DNA from: Isoetes taiwanensis
Taxonomy: Eukaryota > Streptophyta > Lycopodiopsida > Isoetales > Isoetaceae
Direction of reading: 5' to 3'
Length of the DNA stretch: 64,000 nt
Assembly: GCA_021234155.1 (NCBI GenBank)
Contig: JAJEKV010000021.1
Location: 18,213,710 to 18,277,709, forward strand
Part shown: positions 42,337-54,329 of the stretch, in pieces
How positions within the stretch are numbered: position 1 is the first letter of the stretch
Layout of the letters: the number at the start of each line of letters is the position of its first letter
Made by a program: the position numbers and the translations under genes
The notes under the pieces: generated by a model
Told to the model about the DNA's origin: nothing
Databases searched by the model: none
The model's input: only the letters and a program-made list of their open reading frames with translations

Positions 42337-43584
42337 ATTAGAAACCTTCAATAAATTGGTTAAAAAAGCAAGAGCCACAAAAAGATTAAAAAAAGAGGGG
42401 ATATGGCCCGGAATCCGGCATCCCGAAAAAAGTATTATAGCATAGGCAACTCTTCGAGAGCTGCGCACTTTACCACAAAGTCTGAAATTGGTGTCCTTGC
42501 AGGGCGAAATATCATATTTACTCGGTGATTTAAACGACTTATAGAGTTTAGCTATAGATTTGGGAATGAATATGAAGCAAGCGAGCTTAAGTCGGACAAA
42601 CCTAGATGGATTTCTATTCTAGAGCCCTTCCTATTAGACACTCCATAATATTGACCTAAAAATAAAACCAGAATCTCCATCGAAAATTCGCCTACGCGCA
42701 CAGATCTATGGGCCTCGCTACTTGGATTTAGACTCGGCAATGCCTTTGGCCACAGCTTGAAAACTTGAATGAAGCTTTCCACCGGATTAGGCATATCAAC
42801 ATCAACAGGGAATTAAACAGGCATATGGATCTATGGCAGTTTTTCATAGCCTCTCAGCCATAAATCAGTTTTTAATATGGCAAGGCTCACAGTATAAGAC
42901 ACAGAAGAACTAAGGCAGCAATTCGAGATGGCTATGGCCATCAGAAGTATGAGATGGGCTTTGCTGCATAAGCCCGTTTGATTGCTTCTGTATCTGGTAG
43001 CGATGGTCGGATCTGGCGATTGCTCGGCCTGCTGTAGGAGCCCATTTGATCTGTGGCACAGTTGCTGCAATTGGATATGGCAAATTGGAGCAAATATGAC
43101 TTCAATGTGAATTGTTCATGAAACCAAGCAAATTTTAGAATTGTCTGATCTGATTCTTGCTGCGCAAACGGCAGGTGCTGCCTTCTTGCTGGGTGTACCA
43201 GATTTACACACGTGTAATGCTCACTGCACCAATTTTGAGAAGCAAGGCCCCTGCTTTTGCGAGACGAAAGAATCTTGCCACCAATAATTACATATGTTAG
43301 ATATCAAAGTTTATTAAGTTAACCTAACATCTGTGCTGATATTGTCGAAACTAACCTTACATGAACCAAAATGGATCCAAGCAAATTAGCTGACTCTCAT
43401 AAAGAGAAAGTGCACTGCCACAATACATGATTCACTTGGGAAAATTTTGCTTCAGCAAAGCACGTGATTCACTTAAGGGTGTAAATTCTATACTGGTGAT
43501 CAAAAAAACGCGACAGCACCCAGCACCTAAAGCACTTGGGTCCCGTCGGCCTTGTGTCACGCATTTAGTGCTGGCAGTTCCCGC

Positions 43585-43685
43585 GCCATAACCGTACGCC
43601 ATAGCCATGAGCGCTAGCTATAACTTTGTCGCGCCATAGCCATAGCTTTTAGACGAATTTTCTCGCGCCATAGCCATACCGAAAG
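43585..43685. repeat. Short tandem GCGCCATAGCCATA phrases
   Basis: Three to four diverged copies of cgcgccatagccatagc within 100 bp, with related gccatagccatag phrases at 38,362 and gctatggc at 37,952. They lie immediately upstream of the small frame at 43,705. Confidence 0.6.
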
Positions 43686-43704
43686 CCAAATTCTTTGCAT
43701 CAGA

Positions 43705-44034
43705 ATGGGCGAAGCAGTGACAGTAGAAGATTTTGTGGAAATGCATAGATTGTCGGATGATGGTCTAATTCCGGCCCTAAAAATGAAATATTTGGAGAAG
43801 AAAATCACCACTGAAGATTGGCTATCAGTTTGGAGAGAAGAGATAAATTCCGCAATGAGTATAAAAATCTACCGGTACAGCGACCACATCCGAAAAGAAG
43901 AATTACAAACATTGATAAAAAGCTTTATCAAAGTGAGGGATTATGCAACAATGAGGTCGAAAACAGATAGCCTATGCTTTTGCATGGGAAAAATTGCATA
44001 TCTGCACAAAGAAATCCTGAAAAGCACAAGGTAA
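43705..44034 (+). CDS. Small unrecognised protein, possible exon
   Basis: A 109-codon frame begins MGEAVTVEDFVEMHRLSDDG and continues in a helical, charged composition (EDWLSVWREEINSAM, KEELQTLIKSFIKVRDY) ending with TAA. Composition and absence of low complexity favour a real protein, but I recognise no family and see no adjoining exon. It may be part of a transposon ORF. Confidence 0.35.
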   Translation: MGEAVTVEDFVEMHRLSDDGLIPALKMKYLEKKITTEDWLSVWREEINSAMSIKIYRYSDHIRKEELQTLIKSFIKVRDYATMRSKTDSLCFCMGKIAYLHKEILKSTR

Positions 44035-44740
44035 ATTGGGCTCTTTCTTTGGAGCTCAAATTATGAAATACTGAGGAGGTGTAGGAAGCCCTGAAACATT
44101 GGAACCAAAAAGTAATCTGAGAAGAAGAAGGCAGAGAAGCTGAAGCGAAAAGAAGTTGGCATAGAATCTTTCATTCGAACACAAAATTTTTCTGAGAATG
44201 TAGAACTGATCGAGAATGAGATCACCGAGAATTTCTAGTGAGAGAGAAACTTGTGCATTGGAGTTGAATGACATCCTTGTCACATTGGCGTGCAGAGGAT
44301 CTCTCAAACCGGGCTTTAAGTGGCAATGTGGCGAAGCAAACAATAATATTGAGCAAATGAAAAGGAATTAGAACTCAAAAATCTTTGCGGGTAACTCGAG
44401 TTAGAGAAAGACATTCTTTGAGCTTGAAACAAGTATTATGCTTGAGACATATGCAAAGAAAGAAAATGGCAAGTTTCGGGAAGATCAATCCAAACACTGA
44501 CATCAAGAAGGGATGAATTGCAAGGTGAACTTCACATGAAGGATGCTAACCTCTCAATACGAGATCAAACCTCAAAAACTTGGAAGATCGAAAGGTATGA
44601 AATTTTCACCAATCGAGTCAATGCGGTTAGTAGAGACTTACTGCGCTATTTGAGGGCGCTTGTCTTTGCATGTGGATTAGCATTCTCTAGCGATTCTGAG
44701 GTTATCAGTAAAACTAAAATGTGATCATGAGTATCACTTA

Positions 44741-46770
44741 ATGTGCACAGCTTTGTTGGCTAAAGGTAAATGCATTGTTTGCACTACAGCTATCAGTTCT
44801 GCTTTATTTTTAGAGCTTGGTATGACAGTGCAAGTGGAGGAGACAGTGCTTGAAAATACAGGATCACCTTCCATTGTACATGATAGCAGATCAACTCTTG
44901 GAAATCTTGCTCTGATGCCCTCAACTTCAAGATCTCCTTTTAAGATTGGAGCAAATAATGTTATATTAACAGATGATGAGGGTGATGTTGCTATAGAAAA
45001 CCTTGGGAATGTTGTTGAGGGGATAGCTAATTCTGAGTCACATGTACAGATTGACACAGAGATGGAAGTGGTGAAGGAACATTCGAAGAAAAGGAGAATT
45101 TCACCCAAATCAAAAGTGCAGGTTTCAAAGAAACAAAAAAGCAAAGAAACAGCAAGCATGAAAGGAGAAGCACCTAAGAGGACTTATCCATTCAGAAGCA
45201 AGAAGAATCTGAAAGATGCATTAGAGGCTGATGAGAATACAAGTTTAGAGTTGCAACATACAACAGATGAAGCACTTGTAGCACTTAATAATGCTTCTAC
45301 TTGGGAAAGCATCATCTCTACAGTCAAATCGCCGCCTTCTTCTTTGTTGAAGTAGAAGATCAGGTTCCAACTCCAAAAGAAGGTATTCTATTTCAAGCTA
45401 TACTTGATGCTCTGAATGACAAAAATGAATCTGTCTCAATCAAGAGTCTGTTACATGAAAATTAGCTGGCCTTGATTCCATGACAATTGGAGATAATTCC
45501 ATATCAATGAAAGGAAGTGTTGAAGCCATTAGAAGGTATTTGAGTGTTCATTGTAACCATTTGAGTGTTATTAATCATAAAAATTTAAATTGCTTTGCAA
45601 TGGTTGTTTGAATTTGTTTTGTTCTAATGTAGGTCTGCACGAAATTCAAACAAATTTGATAATGAAAAAGAGAAATCAAACATCATCAATAAAGTGAAGA
45701 AAAGGAGAGCAGAAACAAAAGTGAAGCCAATGACCCTTGAATTTACACTTGAGACTCAAGCACTTGACAAATCAACAAGTGTTGAGCCAGCTTTTGTTCC
45801 AGAAAATATAGTTGAGCCAACAATGGTTCAACATTGTGTTGATACAGTTGCCAAAACATTTGAAACAAGTGTTGAGCCAGCAAGTGTTGAGACAAACAAG
45901 TTTGCCGACAAGTGTTGAGTCGCAAGTGTGCGGCAAGTGTTGAGCCAGCAAGTGTTGAGCCAGCCAGTGTTGAGCCAGCAGGTTCAACAAGTGAAAAATT
46001 AGGTAAAGCAGCACATAGCAGAGATATCATGGTGAGTAGAAAGCTATTGATTATGGACCTAAATGGTGTTTTGGTTAAAACATATTCAAAGTCTGAAAAA
46101 CTTGAAATACCCGCCCACACATTATAGAGTATACAAAAACAAGATAGTTTTATTCAGGGCCCTGGTGTTCTGAATTTTTGAACAAGGTAAGTGTTCACTA
46201 TGACTTGGCTATATGGTCATCTATGACTTCTTTCAATACAAATGAAGTGTTACGAAGTTGTGTCCATTACTTAAAGCGAGAGGTTTGTTTTTATTTGGGG
46301 ACAAGAGTTTTGTGACAAAATGCCTTTCACGTTACGGACATGACAAACCGGTGTTCATGAAACCTTTGGAAAAGGTGTCTTGCCGGTTTCCTCAATACAA
46401 AGGGCGGATGTATTTTGGTTGATGACTCGGTTTATAAGACATTCTTGTCTCCACCTTATACAAGCATTATTGCGGCAAGCATGAGGATTGAAGAATTTAA
46501 GTCAAGTTCAAGTTTGCTAGTGGATGGTATTTTTCCATTGTTGTATCAACTTGCAATGGATGATAACTGGAAGACAATATTGAAGAGAATACAACTTGTG
46601 GATTTCTTTGACTGCCGCAGGCCGTGGACATTCTTGAGAGGTTGGATGCAAAGAATGTTAACAGATTCCTCGTGAGGTTTCTTTTGATCTCTATTACTCT
46701 ACATTTGTGAAGTGGGTGGAACCGAACAAAGCAGGGATAGCAAGTTCATCAACAACTTCGCCTTTGCAAC
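44741..46770 (+). pseudogene. FCP1/NIF-type HAD phosphatase gene with VEPAS repeats, decayed
   Basis: An N-terminal charged region (44,741-45,530, one frameshift near 45,340) carries a basic stretch KKRRISPKSKVQVSKKQK. A likely intron (donor AGAAG|GTATTTG near 45,536, acceptor TAG before 45,632) leads to tandem copies of SVEPA (45,777-45,985). Then comes a HAD phosphatase core: KLLIMDLNGVLV (about 46,045), LAIWSSMTSFN, KPVFMKPLEKV and ILVDDSVYKTFLSPPYTSI (about 46,410-46,470). The catalytic region is degenerate as read, with DLNG in place of the usual DxDxT. At least three frameshifts split it. The family acts on phospho-Ser of RNA polymerase II tail or similar substrates; here no function is expected. 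Confidence 0.65.
45777..45985 (+). repeat. Tandem 15-bp AGTGTTGAGCCAGCA coding repeats
   Basis: Six to seven copies encode (T)SVEPA pentapeptides, the last four nearly contiguous. A break at about 45,918-45,945 (gagtcgcaagtgtgcggcaa) carries a stop and a shift. Such repeats expand by slippage and may form a flexible linker before the phosphatase domain. Confidence 0.8.
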
Positions 46771-46939
46771 ACACGAAACAATTTGTAAATAGTTAGGTGA
46801 AACAAATTGTAAATAGTCAATGAATGACTAGCCATTTTGTTGTTCATGTAGGCTGGCCATTTTTGTATACATTTTGATATATCCTTTGGATCTGGATATA
46901 ATTATTAAGTTATCAATGAATATTTTTATCTTCTTTGCA

Positions 46940-48345
46940 CAATTGCTGCAATGAATTTTAGTTGTCCCTTTGATAAAATTTGCATTGTACCTTTCTGATC
47001 TATCTATACTATGAGGATCAATTTCCCAAAAGTACCTGCAGGCAACAAGTAATGGTGCTGTAAGTGCTTAACTGCTGTAAGTACTGTAAGTGTTGTAGAG
47101 GTAAGTAAACATTCCAATAACAAAAAAAAAAAGTTCAAAATGTTATATTTGTACATAAATGGCCTTCAATATGTACAAAACTAGTAAAGTATCACCAAAC
47201 ATACATAAAAAGCATGCACAAATATGCCTATAAAATACAGGTCTAAGTGCTTCAAGTGCTTCAAGTGCTACAAGTGCAGTACTTACCTGTCTATATCAGA
47301 ATCAGATGAGATGTTGGTAAAGAATTCATTTAAAAATCGAACGACATCTGCTGCTCCTAAACTGTTATCAACTTGAAGGCAGGCTGCTCATTATTTGTTG
47401 GCATGTCTGCTCATCCATATTATACAGGTTGTCCTTCACCAAAGTCATGTCAAATTTGCAAAGCCTAACAAGGTGGCTGTACACTATGGCCAGTGGTTTG
47501 TCTAAAAGAAGTTGAAAACTTAATTCTCCTTCCAATTGTTTGTAATAGTAGCCAGAAAGTATGACCTCACCAATTCCAAAAACATTGCCCCAGCCATCTT
47601 CATAATCATCTAGTAATGTGTTCTTTGTCTCAATACATTTCAGGACATAAAAGTCTACACCCTCATCATTGCCTTCTTTCTCGCATTTCATTGCCAAAAT
47701 TGTCACCTACTTCTACATTAGAACCGGACGGATCATGGTCACCATCATCTTCACTATCAATCTCCTCCTCTTGGACTCAACCTCATTGTCGAATTTCTCG
47801 CACTTCGCTCTTTTGGGACCAACTCATTTGTCTCCCAACCTCCTATACGAGATTTAGTGCAACAGGAGTCCCATTTCCCTTGCTGGCAAGACATGCAAAA
47901 ACATGACAAAGGTCTATGTGCAAGCTTCAAAGGATTTTCTCTATCAAAAGGCCTGATGCAATGAATTTTAGTTGTCCCTTTGAGAGTCTGAGCATCATAC
48001 CTTTCTGATCTACCTATACTATGAGGATCAATTTCCCAAAAGTACCTGCAGGCAACAATTAATCAAGTGTTGTAAGTGCTTAGCTAGCTTTGTAAGTAAC
48101 TTGTAAGTGTTGTCTGCAAAGGTAAGTAAACATTCCAATAAAAAAAAAAGTTCAAAAGGTTATATTTGTACATAAATGGCCTTCAATATGTACAAAACTA
48201 GTAAAGTATCACCAAACATACATAAAAAGCATGCACAATAATGCCTATAAAATACGTGGTCTAAGTGCTTCAAGTGCTACAAGTCGCGATTTACACTGTG
48301 TATATCTCGGAATCGATGAGCATTTGGTAAAGAATTCATTTAAAA
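46940..48345. repeat. Direct duplication, period about 1.01 kb
   Basis: 46,940-47,330 is closely similar to 47,955-48,345, including gcaatgaattttagttgtcc, the exon-end phrase ccaaaagtacctgcaggcaa, GTAAGTG-rich intron sequence and gtaaagaattcatttaaaaa. The duplicated part covers one exon of the minus-strand transposase plus its intron. Arrays of AAGTGCT(T/G) phrases at 47,056-47,105, 47,240-47,285, 48,065-48,120 and 48,255-48,290 are therefore two pairs of copies. Confidence 0.8.
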
Positions 48346-50479
48346 ATCGAGCGACATCTGCGCAAAGATTAATGAAGTTTTCTCCCATTATACTTCAGTT
48401 GTTCCTTTGTGAGAAATCTTTTTACCCTTTGCTCCTTGGCCATCATGCTCACCTTTTCCATGAAAGTGGCAAAGAAATTCAAATAATCTCCTTCCCAAGA
48501 TCTCTGTACCATCTACCCAAGAAATAGAATGGTCTTGAAGACTTAAATTGAGATGAACAACCATCTGACCATACGTAATGCTTGGAATATTGAATACCAT
48601 TTACCTCCAACCAAGTGGCATGTTTTAAGAGCCAATGCTGTACAAATTCAGTGTCATGAGACTTATCATCTGAAATATAGAAGTGACACTCTTTTATAAT
48701 TTCTCTGTTATCATCTTTTTGCTTCATATCTTTTCTTTTCTTCTTGATGTCATTGCCATCCACCTCTTGTTTCCTTCCAAACCTGTAAGTGATATGAACT
48801 AAAATGGATACCTGGTCAGTGTGCCAATGACATGATTGCGCTTCCTGCTGAACTTTGAAACCATAGTTTTCTGCAAAGTCAATTACAGAAACTATTGTGT
48901 CTTCTCCAAAACTTGCCAAACATTGTCTGAATTGTTTTGCTTGCCAATGAGCCTTATAGTTGTGTGGTGCTGTCATTGTTTTTCTTGCATGTTCCTGAAA
49001 TTCAAAAGGGGTACCAGTCTTGTAGGCCAATCTTGTAACTTTAGTTGGTTTCTTCTTAGGGTTTCTCTTGGAAACAGCTTCTTGCTGCAAGTAGTAGAAT
49101 CAACAAATTAGTATTTCTGACGTGATCCTTCTAACACAAACTCAACACTAACTTTTTCAAAAACTTTCCAATCCACCAGGTGTTCTAATGATTTACTTGT
49201 TTCCCTTGGACACTTTGGAATGCTGTATAGAGTGGTTTAGAGAAAGTACTGTAAGAGAATATTCAGAAGCTAGATATCATAGAAATGAAAAGTTAAACAA
49301 TATATGAGATATGTTATCTAGATATCATAGAAATGAAAAGTTAAACAATATATATGAGCTATGTTAATAAATTACCTCTTGAGACCACATTTCTTGCAGT
49401 TCTGCATCAAACATGCATGTTTGTGCCATTCATCTGCTTCTACTTTGGGGCATACCACATTTCTCCAATACTCACTTGTAGATTTGAAAATATTGTCCTT
49501 GGCATTGCATGTTGGACCTGGACCACATACCCTGCATGCGCATTTGCAATCTTTGTGCACACCATAAGGATCAGACCTCATGTTATTAATTGCCTGCATG
49601 ACAAAATCAAGGTGCATGTGGTACTGGCAGCAGCAAGTCTCTCTTTCTTGCAATCTCCTAATATAGCTGGGTTTAAGCTTCTCAAAAGTTTGCTGGCATA
49701 TATTGATCTCATGATACTCTTTCCTGAATTGAAGATAAAACTGCAACTGATCATAACACAGATTCAGCAACAATATCATGCAAAATACAGAAAAAAAAAA
49801 AGAGGCAAAATGTGCTTACTTGTGTCACCTCCAGCAAATGAATAGGATGGTCAATCTTTTCACCTGTTTCACTAACATGTTTTTTATATGGTGAGATCCT
49901 AGTATTCTCATCCCAAAATTTCTTTATCTTACCTATAAAAGTGCATCAGACCTTTTTCTCCTCTGAAACATTGACCAGGGACCTGCTTCAAATTCAGCAT
50001 ACACGCGTCTCTGAAATGCTCTTGCCACAGTTCTTCTTGGAATAGATAGAAGCCTTGCTATTGCTGATTGATTCACTCCCTTTGTTGAAGATGCAGCCAT
50101 TTGCAGTGTACTCCTTTTTGCTTGAAGAACATCAGTATTTCTATCATATCTTTCACATTCAAAATTAAATCCCTCATAAGGGCATTTTCCTTTGGATCTG
50201 CTACATCACCATCGAGTGGAAGATGTTTAATCTTTTTGAAGAATCTCGATGCTAACTTCCCTTTGTCCACATTCGAGGCAAAAGTATTTGTAAGTTCATT
50301 GAAGTAATCTTCCAAATTCTTCGACAATTCCTGTAATCTTCTTTCACTCAAAACACCACAATCTTTGGTATTGGAAGGAGGATTGTTTTCCTTCTCTCTC
50401 TGTCCCTTTCTTTCTCGGGTTGAATTTGCAAGAAAATCCTTCTTCTAGTTGAATCGATGCTTTCAGGGGAGCTTTCCAT
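47368..50479 (-). pseudogene. DDE transposase-like gene, multi-exon, decayed
   Basis: Starting near ATG 50,479, the minus strand reads MESSPESIDSTRRR; then GVLSERRLQELSKNLEDYFN; an HTH-like piece KGVNQSAIARLLSIPRRTVA in a shifted frame (about 50,010-50,075); INICQQTFEKLKPSYIRRLQ (about 49,700); a Cys-rich segment; VIDFAENYGFKVQQE (about 48,870), HFYISDDKSHDTEF and VWSDGCSSQFKS (about 48,540), giving two Asp of a DDE core; YFWEIDPHSIGRSERYDAQT (about 48,010); LSCFCMSCQQGKWDSCC; and VDFYVLKCIETKNTLLDDYE (about 47,620). Several stops and shifts are present and one exon is duplicated. It belongs to the same broad type as the 5-7.5 kb gene but is not a close copy. Confidence 0.7.
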
Positions 50480-50494
50480 TGAAATTCACGAGAC

Positions 50495-50780
50495 AGATTT
50501 CACAACTCGAATTACAATTCCAAATTGAGAATTCAATTGAAACAATGCAAAATTTGTTCGAATTGTATGAATTGGTATTGCAATTCTCTAATTGCAATTC
50601 CGAATTCTGATTTCTCCCGCCAACCACTAAAGGAAACTCCATCCATCCTCCCCGCCAACGGAGTTCCCGCGTCTTTGGAGATCCTAGTCACTGATCCCTG
50701 CCATTCCGGAATTCCATATACTATTCTTGGTGCATGCCAATTCTGTTTTAATTCGGTTGGACGTCACACGTCCATGAGGT
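50495..50780. other. Region upstream of the transposase, AATT-rich
   Basis: Short phrases caattccaaattgagaattc, attgcaattctc and attgcaattccgaatt alternate at 50,505-50,615. They could be subterminal sites of the transposon, but I cannot define an end. Confidence 0.3.
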
Positions 50781-50789
50781 ACTAAGCAG

Positions 50790-50950
50790 TTTCAGCACAT
50801 AAAGCACATGTCCGGACAGTGCTTTCTGTACACCACTAAAGAATTTACACCCTTAAGCGAATCATGGCTCCAATAATCGCTTCCAGAGCCAATAAGTGCG
50901 TGCTCCGACATACTCAACATCCAGGTTGTTGATGCAAGGTCAGAGGCGAC
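50790..50950 (-). repeat. LTR-related fragment adjoining the P450 3' end
   Basis: The reverse complement (ggtcgcctctgaccttgcat, ccatgattcgcttaag) matches 14,007-14,115. It abuts the P450 3' flank at about 50,945, so either a retroelement fragment inserted there or the flank was captured. Confidence 0.65.
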
Positions 50951-51036
50951 CTTTCCATTTTTCTCTCCCATAACCATTACAGGGCAATTACTTTTAAGTT
51001 ATATTATTTACTGGTTAATAAAGCATGAAATGGAGG

Positions 51037-52500
51037 TTATAACCTCTCAAATATAAGGGGCATGCCATGATGTGGCCTCAACGTGACCTTGGTGGTTGGA
51101 TTGTGTATGTAGCTTGGAGAGAGATGAAACTTGAACCTGGACAGAATAATGGCCAATACAATCTTTGCCTCCATAACTGCAAATGCTTGGCCGACACAGA
51201 CACGAGGTCCAGTTACAAAGGATATGAACGCCATTGGATGCTTGCAAGCATTTACAATCCCATGAGCAAATCGGTCTGGTTTAAACTCATTAACATCGGC
51301 ACCCCAGAGGAATGGATCATGATGAAGTGCAAGAATTGGGATGATGACTGTAGTTCCCTTTGGAATAAACAAGGTCAATGTTTTTCAAAGCATTCCTACT
51401 CACAAAAGTTGCTGGAGGATACAGCCTTAAGGTTTTGTGGATCACCATTGCCACCTACCATTGCCAATATGTAATAAGCATCATCACAATATAATATACT
51501 CAACATGGGTACACAGAATTTACAAAAAAATAATAAAAGCTTACAGTTTTCAACTTCCCAAGTGTTTCGACATCTGGCACAGCTCCACTAAAAACTTCTT
51601 GTACTTCATTACGCGAAAGATCTTGCCACATTGCTAAAAGCATCAAGGCCCATGTTAATAACCAGCAAGATAGAATGTCTTGCACTCCTCTATTAACTTC
51701 TTATTCCCAAACGTTCCATGACTCTTCTCACCAAGTGCTGCCTCTGTCAGCATAAGCCCCAATAGATCATTTCCATATTCCATCATTATGCTGCACTGAG
51801 CTCCTCCTTTCTTAAACCATGTTTCCAAGTATAGAGTTGAGTTGTTTCTTTAGATTCCTTAACTGCAGATTAACAGGAATGGGAATCAACCTGAAAGCAA
51901 ATGCAACCATGAATGGCCTCCTTATAAATCCATAGTAGCAGAAGTATATTAATGTCCTGGTCTATGTAATAGATAACCTCAGCTAAAAGACTTCAATGAA
52001 GCTGTATCTGCATCATGATATCTATATATGTTTTCAAATATTGATGCTCGGGAAAATGAACATCCTGTTATTGTAACGTATTTAATAGTACTGCAAGTAA
52101 CTTTTAGAGTATATGGTTGGAATATAAAACCCGGATAATGTCATGTGGCCTAGAAGTTAGTTGGAGAAAAAAATACTGATAAGTATCACCCATATCTACG
52201 TGACAAAATATGTGAGCCTGGTCCAAAACTCAGAAAAGAAAATTATTAAGCAGGAATAAAATTCAAAGTAATCTGGCACTTACCTGCCACCAGGAAGCAA
52301 ATTTAATAGTCTGACCTTCGGCGTCATCTGTTCTACAGAGTGCATAAGTTGGAAAACCTTCTGTCCTTTCTCATAGCTGTTTCCAAATGCAGTGTGAGAT
52401 ATCACATCTGCAGTCAAGCAATTCAACTGCTCTAAAACCTCGATTACTGTCTCTGGACCATGTTCCTCAATAGCTAATTCCCATCTTTCTACCATCTGTA
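51037..52500 (-). pseudogene. Cytochrome P450, CYP72-clan-like, exons 2 onward
   Basis: Minus-strand exons in order: 52,494-52,270 (WELAIEEHGPETVIEVLEQL...ADVISHTAFG); about 51,830-51,540 (NDLLGLMLTEAALGEKSHG and the I-helix EECKTFYLAGY, where the AGHETT-like motif is broken by a stop and shift); and about 51,475-51,037 (RLYPPATFVSRNALKN, then after a one-base shift LFIPKGTTVIIPILALHHDP, FKPDRF, the haem loop FVTGPRVCVGQAF with its Cys ligand, ending LIFERL). The family are ER-anchored monooxygenases. Loss of the I-helix motif and two shifts make it a pseudogene. Exon 1 lies 8 kb upstream at 60.2-60.5 kb, beyond a large insertion. Confidence 0.85.
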
Positions 52501-53413
52501 AGGTGCAACTTACTATCCCATCGATCCGAGCCATCGGATCGTCATTCTGGGAAAGGACGAGCGCCTATATTAGGCCATTGTCGTTTTCCGCCTGGTTATC
52601 GGCGTCTTCTCACAGCAGCCTTCTTCGTGCTCGTAGCTTCGATGGCTCTTCATTCGATGGATTTCTTCCCCAGCTTCTCCACCAGTCTCGTGCTTCACCT
52701 TCTCGCCGTTTGCACCTGCCTGGCGATTTTCTTCATCATTCTTTGGACGGTACGCTCCCTTCTCTTCCATGCTTAGCGTGATTCTACGGATTTGTCCTTC
52801 TTCCATACTCAGTATGCTTCTACCGATTTGTTTGTCATCGTCTTCGTTGTGCATGACTCTGTATTTCTATTGTTTTTTGGGATGTTCGGGTGTGATAGGT
52901 TCGTGTTTGGGCTCTTGGTCCGTTCTGTTGAATGGCTTGTTCATGTACTGTGGATGTTCTGGGTTTGTGGGGGACCTGGGCGTTGGGGCGCATGCGTCTT
53001 TTTCTCCCTTGTTTTATCGGATCTATCCCGTGATTGCTTCGAGCTTCTTCTCGGTTTTCGGGCATGCCGTTGTTTTTTGGTTCGGTTTTAGTCCTTCCGG
53101 CTTGGGCTTATCTGTGCTCTCAGTTCATTTTATGCTCACTTCATTTTTTGTTCCGTCATTCCCCTTCTTGTTCTGCCTCTTACCTTGCATGATGCTGGCT
53201 GCATGGAAGATTCGGTGCCCTTGTGTTCTCTTTAGCTCTGCGCTGCTGTCTCTGTTCTTAGCCTCTCTTGCATGGCCGCAACCTGGGCTACATTTGTTCC
53301 TTCTATTCCCTTTTTTGTCCTTACTGTATTCGCCCTCTGCGCTTTGGTTTCCCGCCTCTGTTCCCTGGATCCTCTCTTTCTTTGCATGGGCGCTGTCTGC
53401 GGATTTTTAAGCC

Positions 53414-54145
53414 ATGGCTTCAAGTTTTCCGGTCGAGTTTGCTTCCTTTGAAGTGTTATGCTGGCAAAATCTGTTCATCCTGACTCTTATTTGGTATGTT
53501 TTCGCTTATTTACCATCAAATCTTCTGTTGTATTTTTGGCTGCATCTTTTAGGCTCGCTATTTTTTGCTGGATTTTGGCTGCCACTAGTTTTTGCATGCT
53601 TTTCCAGCTGTTCTTGGCCGCCATTCACTCGGCTTTCAGATTGTCGCCATTCATTCCTTCCCTTTGGGCTTCTTGATCTTATATTTCTGTCATGGCCCCT
53701 TTTTCCCCAGCGCAGTTCTTTGCCGGTTATCTTCTTTGTTCTGTTCTCAAGTCCGATGCCGTTCTCTTGTCCTTTGTGCTCTGCCAAGATTTTCCCTCTG
53801 GGTTTTTTTCCGCCTTTTTCACCACCAGAGATTCCGTTGACCACGCACCATCTTTATGCCTCACATTTGGAGGCCTTGCACCCTTCTGCTCGGAATGCTT
53901 TGCAGCTTGAACATGCAGACATCGACTGGCCCGAAGAATTCTTCCGGGCATTGCGCCTTTATGCTGCTTTTTCTCCTGCTGTTCGTAGGGTGTTCCGCTC
54001 GTATAGATTTGGCGACATCATTTTGCTACGGGGTTTCTCGTCTTTACGTCCCATACAGCTGCGCGAGTTTTTGCTCATTTTGACTGAGTACCCTCCTCAA
54101 TTTCTCCCGACTTATCCAGCAATTTCGTCGGGCCTCCTTGCCTGA
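53414..54145 (+). CDS. Orphan frame whose C-terminal half looks protein-like
   Basis: The 243-codon frame starts in pyrimidine-rich DNA and gives a hydrophobic first half. From about residue 140 the composition becomes balanced: IPLTTHHLYASHLEALHPSA, DIDWPEEFFRALRLYAAFSP, AVRRVFRSYRFGDIILLRGF and REFLLILTEYPPQFLPTYPA. The frame ends TGA and an AATAAA lies about 75 bp later (near 54,220), as a gene would. I recognise no family. It may be a structural protein of the surrounding element. Confidence is limited by the general strand bias. Confidence 0.3.
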   Translation: MASSFPVEFASFEVLCWQNLFILTLIWYVFAYLPSNLLLYFWLHLLGSLFFAGFWLPLVFACFSSCSWPPFTRLSDCRHSFLPFGLLDLIFLSWPLFPQRSSLPVIFFVLFSSPMPFSCPLCSAKIFPLGFFPPFSPPEIPLTTHHLYASHLEALHPSARNALQLEHADIDWPEEFFRALRLYAAFSPAVRRVFRSYRFGDIILLRGFSSLRPIQLREFLLILTEYPPQFLPTYPAISSGLLA

Positions 54146-54329
54146 TTATCCCTGATCTCTGGGACATGTGGTTTGTGTTTGGTGTTTGGGCATTGTAAGG
54201 GTGTTAATGCCATCTTTGAATAAAATGGAATTAGATAAATGTTTTTCTTTTTGATGTTATATGTTCGATGTGGGGTTTTCACGCCCGTTATGTGTTTTCA
54301 TCTGTACTTTATTTAGGGTTCTTGTTGTT

